Shown: piece after piece, positions 7,689 to 16,584 of the stretch
Position numbering within the stretch: the first letter of the stretch is position 1
How the letters are laid out: each line of letters opens with the position of its first letter
Source: Geothermobacter hydrogeniphilus
GTDB taxonomy: Bacteria; Desulfobacterota; Desulfuromonadia; Desulfuromonadales; Geothermobacteraceae
Length of the DNA stretch: 64,000 bases
Direction: 5' to 3'
Assembly (NCBI RefSeq): GCF_002898515.1
Contig: NZ_PPFX01000011.1
Coordinates: 29,823 to 93,822 of the forward strand
Notes under the pieces: model-generated
Database searches by the model: none
What the model was told of the DNA's origin: nothing
What the model saw: only the letters and a program-made list of their open reading frames with translations
Program-made: the position numbers and the translations under genes

Positions 7689-10600
7689 CCGGCGACTGGA
7701 TCGAACGCCTGCTGGGGCGTCCCTATTTCATCTATTCTTTTCTGGGCATGTTCCTGCTGCTCGGCCTCTTCGGGTACGAAAGACTCGACCGCAAGCTGTT
7801 CCCGGACTCCAACTACCCCGAAATTGCGGTAGTGATTGTCCAGCCGGGCGGCTCGGCCGGAACCATCGCCGCCAACATCAGTGTTCCGGTCGAGGAAGAA
7901 CTCTACACTCTGGACAAGATCCGCCGGGTCTACTCGACCACCATCGACGAGGTCGCGGTGATCCGGGCCGAATTCGATTACGGCAAGGATCTGGAAATGG
8001 CGGCCAGCGATGTCAGCAATTCGCTCGGCAAGATCCGCTCGTCGCTTCCGGACGATATTCTCGAGCCCCAGGTACACAAGATATCCGCCGCCACCGCCCC
8101 GGTGCTGGTGATCGCTGTCAATCCCCGCCAGGCCGCTGTGCCGCTCGAGGATATCCGGATGCTGGCCGAACAGCGCCTGAAACAACGGCTGATCAAACTG
8201 CCCGGAGTCGCCAATGTCGAAGTTTTCGGTGGCTACAAGAAGGAACTCCAGATCATTGTTGACAAGGGAAAACTCGACCGCTACGGGCTGGGAATCGGCG
8301 ACCTGCTGGCGGCGGTGCGGGCCAACAACCGCGATTACGCGCTCGGCTTCATCACCAGCGACCGCAGCCGCTACCTGCTCAGGTCCCCGGCGCGCGCGGA
8401 GAGCGTCGAAGAGCTCAGGGCATTGCACCTGAACACCGAGATCACTCTGGCCGATGTGGCGGACGTCTACTTCGGCCACTACGAGAACAGCGCCGCCTAC
8501 TATGGCAACGGCAAGGCGGCCATTGCCCTGGCTGTCCAGCGCGGCCTCGACAGTGACGTGATCCGCACCATCGAAGGTGTCGAAGCGGAACTGGACGCCA
8601 TCCGTTCCGAATACCCGCAGCTCGATTTCGAGATTACCGATACCCAGAAAGACACCATCGTCCAGTCGACCGACAACATGTTCGAGTCCCTGCGGGACGC
8701 GATTCTCATGTCGATCTTTGTGGTCTTTCTCTTCCTGGCCAGTTTCCGGCAGGTGCTGGTGGTGCTGGTCACCATCCCCCTGGTGTATGCTTCGACCGTC
8801 GCCCTGATGTGGCTGGTCGGCATCGAGTTCAATGTCGTGACCCTGACCGGGATCATCCTGGCGCTGGGGCTGCTGCTCGACGATGCCGTGGTGGTCATGG
8901 AAAATATCGAACGCCATTACCGGGAACTGGGGAAGGGAATCCGCAAGGCGGTCCTGGAAGGCACTCGGGAGATCATGTTCGCCGATCTTTCCGGCACGGT
9001 CACGACCATGATCGCCCTGGCCCCGATCCTCTTTGTCGGCGGCTACCCGCAGACCGTGTTCCGCCCCCTGGCCTCGACCCTGCTACTGGCGCTGGCGGCC
9101 TCCTATGTCATTTCAATCACGGCGGTCCCCCTGCTGTCACTGAAAATCCTGCCCCTCAACCACCCGCTGCTGCTTGCCGCCGAGGCCTTTTTTTACCGTC
9201 TCAGCAACCGGGCTAACGAGACGGTGCAGAATTTTTTTCGGCGTGCGGTCGAAGCGGCACTGGATCGCAAAGCGGTTGCCGTCATCTATTCGGCCGCCCT
9301 GTTGCTGCTGTTTGTCATCAGCGTAAGAATCGTGATGCCGACGGTTGGCAGGGAGTTGATGCCGCCCATGGATACCGGGGGCGTGCGCATTCACATCACC
9401 ACTGCCCCCAATCTGCCGATTGCCGCCAGTCGGAAAATCGCTCGTCAAGTCAACCGGATCGTCACCGACGCCGGCCCGCTGGACTATCTTTCCACGACCA
9501 TCGGCAGCGAGCCCGGGGTCCTGAGCATCGGCAGCGGGTCCGGCATCGACCACATCGCCGTGACCGCCACCTACGTCAACCGCTACAAGCGCAAGGAATC
9601 GGTCTGGGCGATCGAGCAGCGGCTTCGCGAGCGCCTGGCCCGGGTCGAAAACATCAAACAGCTGGAAGTGGTCGACTACGGAGCCACCGCCCTCTCCAGC
9701 ATCCGCGCCAATATCGACATCATGCTGTCTGGCCCCGACCTCGAAGCCCTGGTGCGGGCCGGCGACCTGGTGGAACAGGCTCTCTACCGGGTCCGCGGCA
9801 TCGTTTCGGTCGGCCGGACCTGGCATCTCGACAAAAGGGTCTACAATCTTGAAATCGACCGGGCCCGGGCCGCGCACTACGGCCTGGACAATGCCGCCAT
9901 CACCAGCCAGCTCCAGGCCCTGCTGCGCGGTGCCCTGGTGAGCAGCTTTCCCGCCGGCAACAGCCTCGACTTCGGGGTGAGGGTCTGGCTGCCGTCCACC
10001 CAGCGCGACCGGCTCGAACTGTTCTCCACGCTCCTGCTCGACGCTCCCGTAGGGAAAATCCCGCTCGCGGCGATTGCCCGCATTCGACGCGACCTGGAAC
10101 CTGGGCTTATCTCCCGGGAAGGGCTCGCTTACACGCTCAACGTCTACGGGTACCGTGAAAAGTCCGCCATCTCGCACATCATGGCGGAGTTTGAACGGAT
10201 ATTCGCCGGAACGGAACTGCCGCCTTCGGTCAGGATGGAGCAGGTTGGCGACATCCGCGAATTCAACAATTCAGCCGGGCGCATGGCCGGCGCGATCGGC
10301 TTTGCGGTCCTTCTGATCTTCTTCACCCTGATCCCCCTTTTCAATTCGATCCGAGTGCCACTGATGATCATCCTCTCGATTCCGCTGACCATCATCGGGG
10401 CGGCATGGGTCCTGCTGCTGCTCGGCTACCATGTTTCGATGCCGGCAATGATGGGTTTCATCCTGCTTTCCGGCATCATCGTGAACAACGCGATTTTGCT
10501 GATCCACTTCGCCCAGGAAAAAATCGCCGAAGGGCTGGATAAAAGGACGGCGATGATCGAAAGTATCCGCATCCGTACCCGGCCGGTCCTGATGACCGCG

Positions 10601-10765
10601 TTCGCCGTCGCGGCCGGAATGCTGCCGGTGGCCCTCGGCTCGGCCATCGGCCTGGAACGGCTGGCCCCGCTCGGCGCCGTGGCGATCGGCGGCTTGTTGG
10701 TTGGAACATTTCTGACCCTGGTCTTCATTCCGCTGATCTTCATCTGGACAACCAGGACCCCCTAG
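7685..10765 (+). CDS. RND-family efflux permease (AcrB-like)
   Basis: Inner-membrane proton-driven pump of 1026 residues. Two large periplasmic porter loops sit between helix 1-2 and helix 7-8. Helix 4 carries the paired aspartates of the proton relay (LALGLLLDDAVVVMENIER). The second half shows the IPLTIIGA and GFILLSGIIVNNAILLIHFA helices. Length and architecture match HAE-type multidrug pumps, and the DD pair argues for proton coupling. Helix 4 lacks the heavy-metal efflux signature, so organic substrates are more likely; this is inference. It is the last gene of the tetR operon. No terminator is visible after it. Confidence 0.93.
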   Translation: MTGDWIERLLGRPYFIYSFLGMFLLLGLFGYERLDRKLFPDSNYPEIAVVIVQPGGSAGTIAANISVPVEEELYTLDKIRRVYSTTIDEVAVIRAEFDYGKDLEMAASDVSNSLGKIRSSLPDDILEPQVHKISAATAPVLVIAVNPRQAAVPLEDIRMLAEQRLKQRLIKLPGVANVEVFGGYKKELQIIVDKGKLDRYGLGIGDLLAAVRANNRDYALGFITSDRSRYLLRSPARAESVEELRALHLNTEITLADVADVYFGHYENSAAYYGNGKAAIALAVQRGLDSDVIRTIEGVEAELDAIRSEYPQLDFEITDTQKDTIVQSTDNMFESLRDAILMSIFVVFLFLASFRQVLVVLVTIPLVYASTVALMWLVGIEFNVVTLTGIILALGLLLDDAVVVMENIERHYRELGKGIRKAVLEGTREIMFADLSGTVTTMIALAPILFVGGYPQTVFRPLASTLLLALAASYVISITAVPLLSLKILPLNHPLLLAAEAFFYRLSNRANETVQNFFRRAVEAALDRKAVAVIYSAALLLLFVISVRIVMPTVGRELMPPMDTGGVRIHITTAPNLPIAASRKIARQVNRIVTDAGPLDYLSTTIGSEPGVLSIGSGSGIDHIAVTATYVNRYKRKESVWAIEQRLRERLARVENIKQLEVVDYGATALSSIRANIDIMLSGPDLEALVRAGDLVEQALYRVRGIVSVGRTWHLDKRVYNLEIDRARAAHYGLDNAAITSQLQALLRGALVSSFPAGNSLDFGVRVWLPSTQRDRLELFSTLLLDAPVGKIPLAAIARIRRDLEPGLISREGLAYTLNVYGYREKSAISHIMAEFERIFAGTELPPSVRMEQVGDIREFNNSAGRMAGAIGFAVLLIFFTLIPLFNSIRVPLMIILSIPLTIIGAAWVLLLLGYHVSMPAMMGFILLSGIIVNNAILLIHFAQEKIAEGLDKRTAMIESIRIRTRPVLMTAFAVAAGMLPVALGSAIGLERLAPLGAVAIGGLLVGTFLTLVFIPLIFIWTTRTP

Positions 10766-10976
10766 AGGACATTGCCTGGAGAAAGAGCCTTGTTATGCTT
10801 GCGGGACGTTGGTTGATTGTTGAATGAGAAAGTTGCTCATGAATTTCATCATCTACGAATATATTGATGTCTGCGCGAGAGGTTGAAGGAGCGTCTGTGG
10901 GAGGAGGAAAGAAAAGTAAAGCCGAGCCCTGAACAGGACCCAGCTTTCTCTCCAGGTAGAAAGGTAGAATATTGCA
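10766..10976. other. intergenic, nothing recognised
   Basis: The gap between the RND permease and the desulfoferrodoxin gene totals about 330 bp. This first part contains no supported ORF, no strong hairpin with a T run and no clear promoter. The remainder is a type A repeat. Confidence 0.5.
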
Positions 10977-11097
10977 AGGCGGCTCAAAAGGTTGCAGATG
11001 CGAGGCGCCCGCCGGCCGAGGAGCGAGTCGTAGCGGCAGTTACGTCGCAGCGACGAGGCCAGGGGCAACGAAGCAGATGTGACCTTTTCAGCCGCCT
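10977..11097 (+). repeat. REP-like hairpin repeat, type A, with terminal inverted repeats
   Basis: Ends AGGCGGCTCAAAAGGT (10977-10992) and its near-complement ACCTTTTCAGCCGCCT (11082-11097) form 15-16 bp terminal inverted repeats. The centre has GTAGCGGCAGTTAC. The element abuts the stop codon of the desulfoferrodoxin gene, so it may be transcribed as its 3' hairpin. Confidence 0.75.
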
Positions 11098-11476
11098 ACC
11101 CCTTGGTAGACCAGTGTCCGTGGAGGTTGCAGTACTCGCGGGCGGTCACGGCCGTGGCGGTGATCGGGAAGGTTGCTTCGGGAGCGTCGCCGGGGTTGAG
11201 AAACTGGCGGTAGACTTTGCCGTCGGCCAGCAGTTCGATCCACTCGATGTAGTGATCGTCCTGCATCGGGTGAGCGACACTGCCGATCTTGACGGTGATG
11301 CTGTCGGTGCCGATTTCGATCACCGGGACATGCTTTTCCAGTGCCGCGTCAACGGTATTCTCCGTCATCAGGGTCATTTTCTGGTTGCAGCAGACCAGCG
11401 GCGCGGCCCCGCTGTGCAGGACTTCAACGATGTTGCCGCAGAGTTCGCATTTGTAGACTTCGAGTTGTTTGGCCAT
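11096..11476 (-). CDS. dfx: desulfoferrodoxin (superoxide reductase)
   Basis: Superoxide reductase of 126 residues, which reduces superoxide to peroxide without making oxygen, as in anaerobes. The N-terminal desulforedoxin domain has the rubredoxin-like Fe ligands C10, C13, C29 and C30 (CELC, then CC). The C-terminal catalytic domain keeps [20 protein letters not shown] and CNLHGHW, the His4Cys site. Two-iron class. Start set at ATG 11476, behind AAGGAG, instead of the TTG one codon earlier. It stands alone on this strand. Confidence 0.96.
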   Translation of the reverse strand: MAKQLEVYKCELCGNIVEVLHSGAAPLVCCNQKMTLMTENTVDAALEKHVPVIEIGTDSITVKIGSVAHPMQDDHYIEWIELLADGKVYRQFLNPGDAPEATFPITATAVTAREYCNLHGHWSTKG

Positions 11477-11658
11477 CAATTTTCTCCTTGGTAAAGGGAC
11501 GGATTCAGGGGTGAAAACAGAGGAAAGCTTACCACAGCCTGGCGGTTCTTCAAGTTGGCCGGGGGACGCTTCGAGTGTCTCCGGGGCTTGCCTTCGGCCA
11601 TAGACCTGATATAAGGTTCCAATGTTATTTCCATGAGTTGCAACGATAGGAGCGCTTG

Positions 11659-12123
11659 ATGAGCCGATTCAGCCTGTTCTCCGCCGGATTGCTGCTGTTC
11701 TTTTTCACCGGATCCCTGCCCGCCCTGGCCGGCCCGCCACCGGCGCCCGGGCCCAAGGTGCGCTGCCCGGTCTGCGGTATGTTTGTCGCGCCCTATGCCG
11801 CCTGGCAGTCGAGCATTCTTTACAGTGATGGTCACCGCGACTATTTTGACGGCCCGAAGGACCTGTTCCGGCAGTTCTTTTCTCTCGATGAGGCCGGCCT
11901 CAAGTCCGTCCGCGAGGTCTGGGTCACCGAGTACTATTCAACCCAGCCGATTCCGGCCGACGAGGTCTACTTCATCGGCGGCAGCGACGTGCTCGGCCCG
12001 ATGGGAGAGGACCTGGTCCCGGTCAAGGGGCGCAAGGCGGCGGAAACCTTTCTCCGCGACCATGGCGGCAAGCGCATCCTGCAATTCGATGGTCACCAGC
12101 TGAATCCCGTGGCCGCGCAATGA
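11659..12123 (+). CDS. NosL-like protein, exported
   Basis: 154 residues: a signal peptide ([19 protein letters not shown]) then the NosL signature [24 protein letters not shown] and a [14 protein letters not shown] segment. NosL proteins bind Cu(I) and serve nitrous oxide reductase maturation. No nosZ is present here, so a general copper or other metal-handling role is more likely. The usual lipobox cysteine is not evident, so it may be periplasmic and not a lipoprotein. ATG 11659 follows ATAGGAG. First gene of a five-gene run with an ABC exporter; its stop overlaps the next start. Confidence 0.85.
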   Translation: MSRFSLFSAGLLLFFFTGSLPALAGPPPAPGPKVRCPVCGMFVAPYAAWQSSILYSDGHRDYFDGPKDLFRQFFSLDEAGLKSVREVWVTEYYSTQPIPADEVYFIGGSDVLGPMGEDLVPVKGRKAAETFLRDHGGKRILQFDGHQLNPVAAQ

Positions 12124-12449
12124 TCCACCGCTGGCAGCTGTTTACCGCCCTCAGCCTGTTGCTTTTCTTCCTGCTGGGAGCCTTGTGGCTGACCGGCAGC
12201 CGGCGCCGCGGGCGGGAAGATGGTTCGTTGCTGGCCGTCCGACGGCAGCTGGTCGCCGGTCTGCAGTTGACCGATTTTGCCATCTGGACCGAGGCGCGTT
12301 ACACCCGGCATCCTTCCCAGGCCGATTTTTTCACCCCCTTCCAGGATTTCCCCGGAGCCCTGGAGCATTTCCCCGCAGGTTCCCTGCTGGCGCCGCCGGT
12401 TTCGCATCCGTTGACGCGGCTGCGGGTTGCCAAAGCGAAAAGGCCCTGA
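12120..12449 (+). CDS. small membrane-anchored protein of unknown function
   Basis: 109 residues with one N-terminal membrane helix (about 6-25, LFTALSLLLFFLLGALWLTG), a basic stop-transfer stretch (SRRRGRE) and an extracytoplasmic or cytoplasmic tail without cysteines. I recognise no family. The start overlaps the nosL-like gene (ATGA) and the ABC permease starts 5 bp after its stop, so it belongs to this operon and may be a subunit of the exporter. Confidence 0.75.
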   Translation: MIHRWQLFTALSLLLFFLLGALWLTGSRRRGREDGSLLAVRRQLVAGLQLTDFAIWTEARYTRHPSQADFFTPFQDFPGALEHFPAGSLLAPPVSHPLTRLRVAKAKRP

Positions 12450-12453
12450 TTCC

Positions 12454-13608
12454 GTGCGCCAGTTGAAGTTGCTGGAATATGCTCTCTCCGCTCTCTGGCG
12501 TCGCAAGGGGAAAACCACTGCCATCCTGGTGGTCTATGTCCTGACCGTGGCGGCGCTGGCATCGGTGCTGTTTCTCACGCAGTCGCTGCGCACCGAGGCC
12601 GAGCTGCTGTTGCGGGATGCGCCCGAGCTGGTGGTGCAGCGTCTGGCGGCCGGACGGCATGCCCTGATTCCGGAGGATTACGCCGCCGCCATCGCCGCTA
12701 TCCCCGGGGTCGGCAAAGTTCAGCCGCGGATCTGGGGCTATTACTACGATGCCCTGACCAAGGCCAACTACACCCTGATCGGCGTGCGTTCGAAGCAGGG
12801 GCCGATGCCCCTGCTCGCCGGGCGGCTGCCGACCGGGGTGGATGAGTGTGCGGTCGGGCAGGGGGTGGCCGAGACGCGTGATGTCGAGGTCGGGGATGAT
12901 CTGATTCTGATCGATGGTGACAATCTCGGCGTCAGCCTTGAGGTGGTGGGGGTTTTCTCCTCGGAATCGCGGCTGTTGACCAACGACCTGATCGTGCTTG
13001 AGGATGAGGCCCTGCGGCAGTTTTTCCGCCTGCCGGAAGGAGAGGCGACCGACCTCGCGGTGCAGGTCCACAATCCGCGTGAGGTCAACACCGTGGCCCG
13101 CAAGGTGGTGCGCCTGAAAGCGGATGCCCGGCCGATCACCCGCAGCGAGATTCTGCGTACCTACGATGCCGTTTTCAACTGGCGCAGCGGCATGTTGCTG
13201 TCGATTTTTATCGCCGCGCTGAGCGCTTTCGCTATCCTTGCCTGGGATAAGGCGACCGGGGTCAGTGCCGAGGAAAAACATGAAATCGGCGTCCTCAAGG
13301 CGATCGGCTGGGATACCGGGGACGTGCTGCTGCTGAAGTTCTGGGAAGGCCTGGCGCTGTCGCTGACCGCGGTGCTGCTCGGGCTGTTGGCGGCTTGGAT
13401 CCATGTCTTCTGGTTCGGTGCCCCGCTGCTGGCGATGGTGGTCAAGGGCTGGTCGGTCCTCTTCCCGGCCTTTGACCTGGTGCCGCGGGTCGAACTGCAA
13501 CAGCTGCTGGCGCTGATCCTGCTGACCGTTGCGCCCTACGTGGTGGCAACGGTGATTCCCTCCTGGAAAGCGGCGATAACCGACCCGGACACGGTGCTGC
13601 GGGGGTAA
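12454..13608 (+). CDS. ABC transporter permease, FtsX/MacB type
   Basis: 384 residues with a GTG start at 12454. Layout is one N-terminal membrane helix (TTAILVVYVLTVAALASVLFL), a large extracytoplasmic domain, and three C-terminal helices, with the FtsX-family coupling segment EEKHEIGVLKAIGWDTGDVL before helix 3. It pairs with the ATPase at 13799. FtsX-type permeases usually do not move small solutes through a channel; they work by mechanotransmission on proteins or lipoproteins outside the membrane. The partner here may be the NosL-like protein (inference). Confidence 0.88.
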   Translation: MRQLKLLEYALSALWRRKGKTTAILVVYVLTVAALASVLFLTQSLRTEAELLLRDAPELVVQRLAAGRHALIPEDYAAAIAAIPGVGKVQPRIWGYYYDALTKANYTLIGVRSKQGPMPLLAGRLPTGVDECAVGQGVAETRDVEVGDDLILIDGDNLGVSLEVVGVFSSESRLLTNDLIVLEDEALRQFFRLPEGEATDLAVQVHNPREVNTVARKVVRLKADARPITRSEILRTYDAVFNWRSGMLLSIFIAALSAFAILAWDKATGVSAEEKHEIGVLKAIGWDTGDVLLLKFWEGLALSLTAVLLGLLAAWIHVFWFGAPLLAMVVKGWSVLFPAFDLVPRVELQQLLALILLTVAPYVVATVIPSWKAAITDPDTVLRG

Positions 13609-13640
13609 CCCGTTATCGGGTCGCCATGTTCAAGGACAAT

Positions 13641-13776
13641 TTCAACGCAGAGCGGGAGAGAAGGAGAGACGGAGAGATCGTAAAGTTAACTTCAGAAAAA
13701 AGATTTCTCTCCATCTCAGCCTCTCTCCGCCTCTGCGTTGAAAACAGGTTTTGACCTTCTGGGTGTCTTGGCGGCA
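13641..13776 (+). repeat. nested-hairpin repeat, type B (copy 1 of 8), inside the ABC operon
   Basis: Inverted arms TTCAACGCAGAG...AGAG and CTCT...CTCTGCGTTGAA enclose a short AT-rich core, and the right flank keeps GTCTTGGCGGC. The outer left arm seen in other copies is missing. It separates the permease from its ATPase. Confidence 0.85.
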
Positions 13777-13798
13777 CCGAATATTGCAAGGTTCTGTC

Positions 13799-14479
13799 AT
13801 GGTCCAACTGGAAAACGTCATCAAGGTCTACAACCCGCGCCGGCCCGACCGGGTCGAGGCGCTGCGTGGTCTGTCGCTGCGGATACCGGCGCAAGGGGTG
13901 AGCGTGTTGCGGGGGCCGAGCGGATCGGGCAAGAGTTCATTGCTGTCGCTGATCGGTTGCATGGCGCGGCCGACCAGCGGCCGGGTGCTGATCGAGGGGC
14001 GCGAGGTTTCGCGCCTGCCTGAGCGGTTTCTGACCGAGGTGCGGCGGGAAACGTTCGGTTTTATCTTCCAGCAGTTCAACCTGGTGCGGGCATTGTCGGT
14101 GCGGGAGAACGTGCTGCTGCCCCTCTATCCTCTCGCCGAGGGGTTTGCCGCCATGCGCCGCCGGGCGGATCGGCTGCTGGAGCAGTTCGGACTTGCCGAC
14201 AAGGCGCGGCGCCGGGTCGCGACCCTTTCCGGCGGGGAACAGCAGCGGGTCGCCATCGCCCGGGCGCTGATCAATAATCCGCGCATCATTATTGCCGATG
14301 AGCCGACCGCCCATCTCGACAGCCGTCTTTCCGGCGAGCTGCTGACGGCTCTGCAGCAACTCGCCGTGGAGGGGCGCACGGTGATCATCGCCACCCATGA
14401 TCGTCTGGCGGCCGAGCATCCGATGGTGGACCGGCGTTTTGAGTTGCGTGATGGGCTGCTGGTGGAGTCCGCGGCGTGA
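13799..14479 (+). CDS. ABC transporter ATP-binding protein (MacB/LolD type)
   Basis: 226 residues, start ATG 13799. Walker A is GPSGSGKSSLL, the Q-loop FIFQQFNLVRALSVRENVLLP, the signature LSGGEQQRVAIARAL, Walker B IIIADEPTAHLDS and the switch histidine ATHD. Closest in style to LolD/MacB ATPases, which fits the FtsX-like permease encoded upstream. A type B repeat lies between the two genes. The stop overlaps the next gene (GTGA). Confidence 0.93.
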   Translation: MVQLENVIKVYNPRRPDRVEALRGLSLRIPAQGVSVLRGPSGSGKSSLLSLIGCMARPTSGRVLIEGREVSRLPERFLTEVRRETFGFIFQQFNLVRALSVRENVLLPLYPLAEGFAAMRRRADRLLEQFGLADKARRRVATLSGGEQQRVAIARALINNPRIIIADEPTAHLDSRLSGELLTALQQLAVEGRTVIIATHDRLAAEHPMVDRRFELRDGLLVESAA

Positions 14480-15483
14480 TTCTCCATCCCGGTATCCTGG
14501 CGTTGCTGTTCGGTTCCGGGCTCTCCCTGCTGCTGCTGAGCCTGGCCGTGCCGCTGGCCATCCGGGTGCTGCGGCGCTGGGATCCCGCTTCCAGCGATGC
14601 CGGGCAACTGCTGCTGGAGAGGCAGACCTACCTGCTGTCGACCCTGGTCAGCTATGCCTGCGGTTTTCAGCTGCTGGCACTGCTGCTCTACGTCTTTACC
14701 GCCGATAATCTCCACCAGCAGTTTGTCGGCGCCATGTGCGCCACCGGCACCTTCAATGCCAATCCGGTCGGTTGGACGCTGCTGAAGCTGAAACTGCTGC
14801 TCTTTTTTGCCGCCGGTCTGTGGCTGGTTTTCAACAGCATCACCCGGCAGTCCGCCGACTATCCCCTGACGCGCCTCAAGTATGCCCTGCTGCTGGTGCT
14901 CTGGCCGCTGACGCTGCTCGACCTGGTCTGGCAGCTGCAGTTTTTCCACGGGCTTGAACCGCAGATCATCACCTCCTGCTGCGGGTCACTTTTCAGCGCC
15001 GCCGGCAGCGGGGTGGCCAGCGGTCTCGCTGAACTGCCGCTGGTGCCGATGATGTGGACGTTCTACGGCGGCGCCGCGCTGCTGCTGGTGTTACTCGCCG
15101 CGCAACTGCGATTCCGGGGGGGCTGGCTGCGGTACCTGGCGGCTGTCTGCGGGGTCGGTTTTTTCGGTCTTGCCCTGGCGGCGATGGTGACCTTCATTTC
15201 AGTCTACATCTACCAGCTGCCGAGTCACCATTGTCCCTTCGACATCCTGCAGAGCGGCTATGACTGGATCGGCTATCCGATCTACCTGGGGCTGTTCGGG
15301 GGCGTGTTCTGTACTCTGGTCACGGGGCTTTACGCATGGCTGCGGCGGGTGCCGTCGCTGGAACCGCTGGTGCAGAGAAAGGAACGTTTCTGGACCCTGG
15401 TGGCGCTGCTGCTGCTGGTGCTGTTCCTGGTCCTCAGCAGTTGGCCGGTGGTGACGGGGCCGTTCCGTATGGTGTATTCCTGA
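14476..15483 (+). CDS. polytopic membrane protein of unknown function in NosL/ABC operon
   Basis: 335 residues, GTG start overlapping the ATPase stop. About eight hydrophobic segments are visible, with intramembrane or loop cysteines (SYACGFQ, MCATGTF, ITSCCGS, HHCPFDIL) that could bind metal or haem. I do not recognise a named family. Its position as the last gene of a nosL-like/ABC run suggests it works with the exporter. The cysteine pairs make a redox or metal-linked role worth testing. Confidence 0.8.
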   Translation: MILHPGILALLFGSGLSLLLLSLAVPLAIRVLRRWDPASSDAGQLLLERQTYLLSTLVSYACGFQLLALLLYVFTADNLHQQFVGAMCATGTFNANPVGWTLLKLKLLLFFAAGLWLVFNSITRQSADYPLTRLKYALLLVLWPLTLLDLVWQLQFFHGLEPQIITSCCGSLFSAAGSGVASGLAELPLVPMMWTFYGGAALLLVLLAAQLRFRGGWLRYLAAVCGVGFFGLALAAMVTFISVYIYQLPSHHCPFDILQSGYDWIGYPIYLGLFGGVFCTLVTGLYAWLRRVPSLEPLVQRKERFWTLVALLLLVLFLVLSSWPVVTGPFRMVYS

Positions 15484-15510
15484 TGGAACACCGGCGGGGG
15501 GCGCCCGCCA

Positions 15511-15719
15511 GCGCCTTACTTTTCTTGCTTGCCCAAGAAAAGTAAGCAAAAGAAGGGCACCCCGACGCAGCCATCCTGGCGGATGCCTTAACTCCGCTGT
15601 GCGTCTGCGGGAGGTAAAAAACTCGGCTGACGCCTCAGACAGTTTTTACCTCTGTTTCCGCAGACACTCCGCTCCGTTCAGTGTCTGCTAACGGGGGAAT
15701 ACAAAAGAACATGCCTTAA
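15511..15719 (+). repeat. complex inverted-repeat element, type D
   Basis: CTTACTTTTCTT (15515-15526) pairs with AAGAAAAGTAAG (15535-15546). A second fold links GGTAAAAACT with AGTTTTTACC and GCAGACAC with GTGTCTGC further on. No coding potential. Related 11-bp arms occur at 50131-50158. The rest of 15484-15757 holds nothing else. Confidence 0.65.
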
Positions 15720-15757
15720 CTTCTTGCGACGTGCTCAGGCTTCTCTCTCTCTCTGAC

Positions 15758-15790
15758 AAAAAAGCCGACTCCTTACGAAGCCGGCTTTTT
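15758..15790 (-). terminator. bidirectional Rho-independent terminator
   Basis: AAAAAAGCCG paired with CGGCTTTTT around a short loop (15758-15790). It lies 27 bp after the stop of the minus-strand rubrerythrin-like gene and also faces the plus-strand ABC operon. Confidence 0.85.
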
Positions 15791-15817
15791 CAGCTATTGT
15801 TATGTTGTTCAGGCTGT

Positions 15818-16279
15818 TCACCCCGACTGTCCGAGCATCGCCCGGTAGTCCTCCTCGACCAGCAGCATGTGCTGGTGGGTGGAGCCGGCGTTGGCGAGGT
15901 AGACGTTGCGGATCGCCTCGTCATCGATTTTCGCCGCCATTGCCCGCAGCTGTTTTTCGAGGGTCTCCTCCTGCTCGATGGCCAGTTCCAGGGCCAGGCG
16001 CTCGTCGAAGTCGTTGAGCATCGCCTTCTGCAACGCCTTCCACCAGTCCGAATCGGTGTCTGGAGCAGCCGCCATCATGCTGTCGAAGTCGGGCAGATCA
16101 TTGCCGGGGTAGGCCTGGTAGAAGGTCAGGGCATGCTGCCGCTCTTCCCGGCCGAGGATCTCGAACGTTTTTCGGACCCTGTCATCAACCGCCTTTTCGG
16201 CGGCAAAAAAATAATAATCCATCGCGTCCTTTTCAGTCTGGATCGCGTCCTTAAGGGCTTCATTCAGATCAAAATGCAT
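15818..16279 (-). CDS. rubrerythrin-like ferritin-fold protein
   Basis: 153 residues of the ferritin-like di-iron fold, without a rubredoxin tail. Iron-ligand motifs are EKDAMDYY in helix 1, EREERQH-type sequence (REERQHALTFY) in helix 2, EQEETLEKQ in helix 3 and HQHMLLVEEDY in helix 4. Likely a peroxide-scavenging or iron-binding cytosolic protein, common in anaerobes, complementing the desulfoferrodoxin upstream. Start at ATG 16279 behind AGGAGG; the open frame extends into the tRNA region and that part is spurious. Confidence 0.9.
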   Translation of the reverse strand: MHFDLNEALKDAIQTEKDAMDYYFFAAEKAVDDRVRKTFEILGREERQHALTFYQAYPGNDLPDFDSMMAAAPDTDSDWWKALQKAMLNDFDERLALELAIEQEETLEKQLRAMAAKIDDEAIRNVYLANAGSTHQHMLLVEEDYRAMLGQSG

Positions 16280-16300
16280 GTGGAACCGCTCCTCCTGGAT

Positions 16301-16316
16301 AGTATACAGTATACAA
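16301..16316 (-). promoter_or_regulatory. possible promoter/operator of the rubrerythrin-like gene
   Basis: Two copies of the palindromic hexamer GTATAC (16302-16307 and 16309-16314), on the minus strand giving TATACT twice, sit about 25 bp upstream of the start codon. They can serve as a -10 box and as a repressor site. No good -35 box is visible. Confidence 0.4.
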
Positions 16317-16386
16317 AGATAGCATGGTTGAAGCAGATAATTCCAGTTTAAAAAGGATGGACGGAATCCGACGGTGCCAAAACAGG

Positions 16387-16418
16387 AACGCCCCCGGAGG
16401 CTGTCTTCCGGGGGCGTT
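16387..16418 (-). terminator. strong hairpin 3' of tRNA-Thr
   Basis: AACGCCCCCGGA (16387-16398) pairs with TCCGGGGGCGTT (16407-16418), 12 bp. It lies 10 bp from the tRNA 3' end on the minus strand, where the following T run is weak, but it has CTTTT on the plus strand. Confidence 0.7.
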
Positions 16419-16427
16419 CTTTTCAAC

Positions 16428-16503
16428 TGGAGCCGCTAATCCGATTCGAACGGACGACCTGCTCATTACGAGTGAGCTGCTCTACCAGCTGAGCTATAGC
16501 GGC
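16428..16503 (-). tRNA. tRNA-Thr (anticodon CGT)
   Basis: Cloverleaf read on the minus strand: acceptor GCCGCTA/TAGCGGC, D-arm AGCTCAGCTGGTAGAGC, anticodon stem GCTCA/TGAGC with loop CTCGTAA (anticodon CGT, reads ACG, Thr), T-loop TTCGAAT, discriminator T and an encoded CCA. 76 nt. No other tRNA adjoins it. Confidence 0.95.
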
Positions 16504-16584
16504 CGATACAATCGCGGTCCTGTAATTACCTCAATTTGCCGGTCCTGTCAATGACCAGAATCCGTGCGGGGCGGAGAGTATGGC

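Noticed and set aside
11500..11516. CGGATTCAGG upstream of dfx as a type C half-site
   Set aside because: Only about ten bases match and the orientation is reversed; could be chance.
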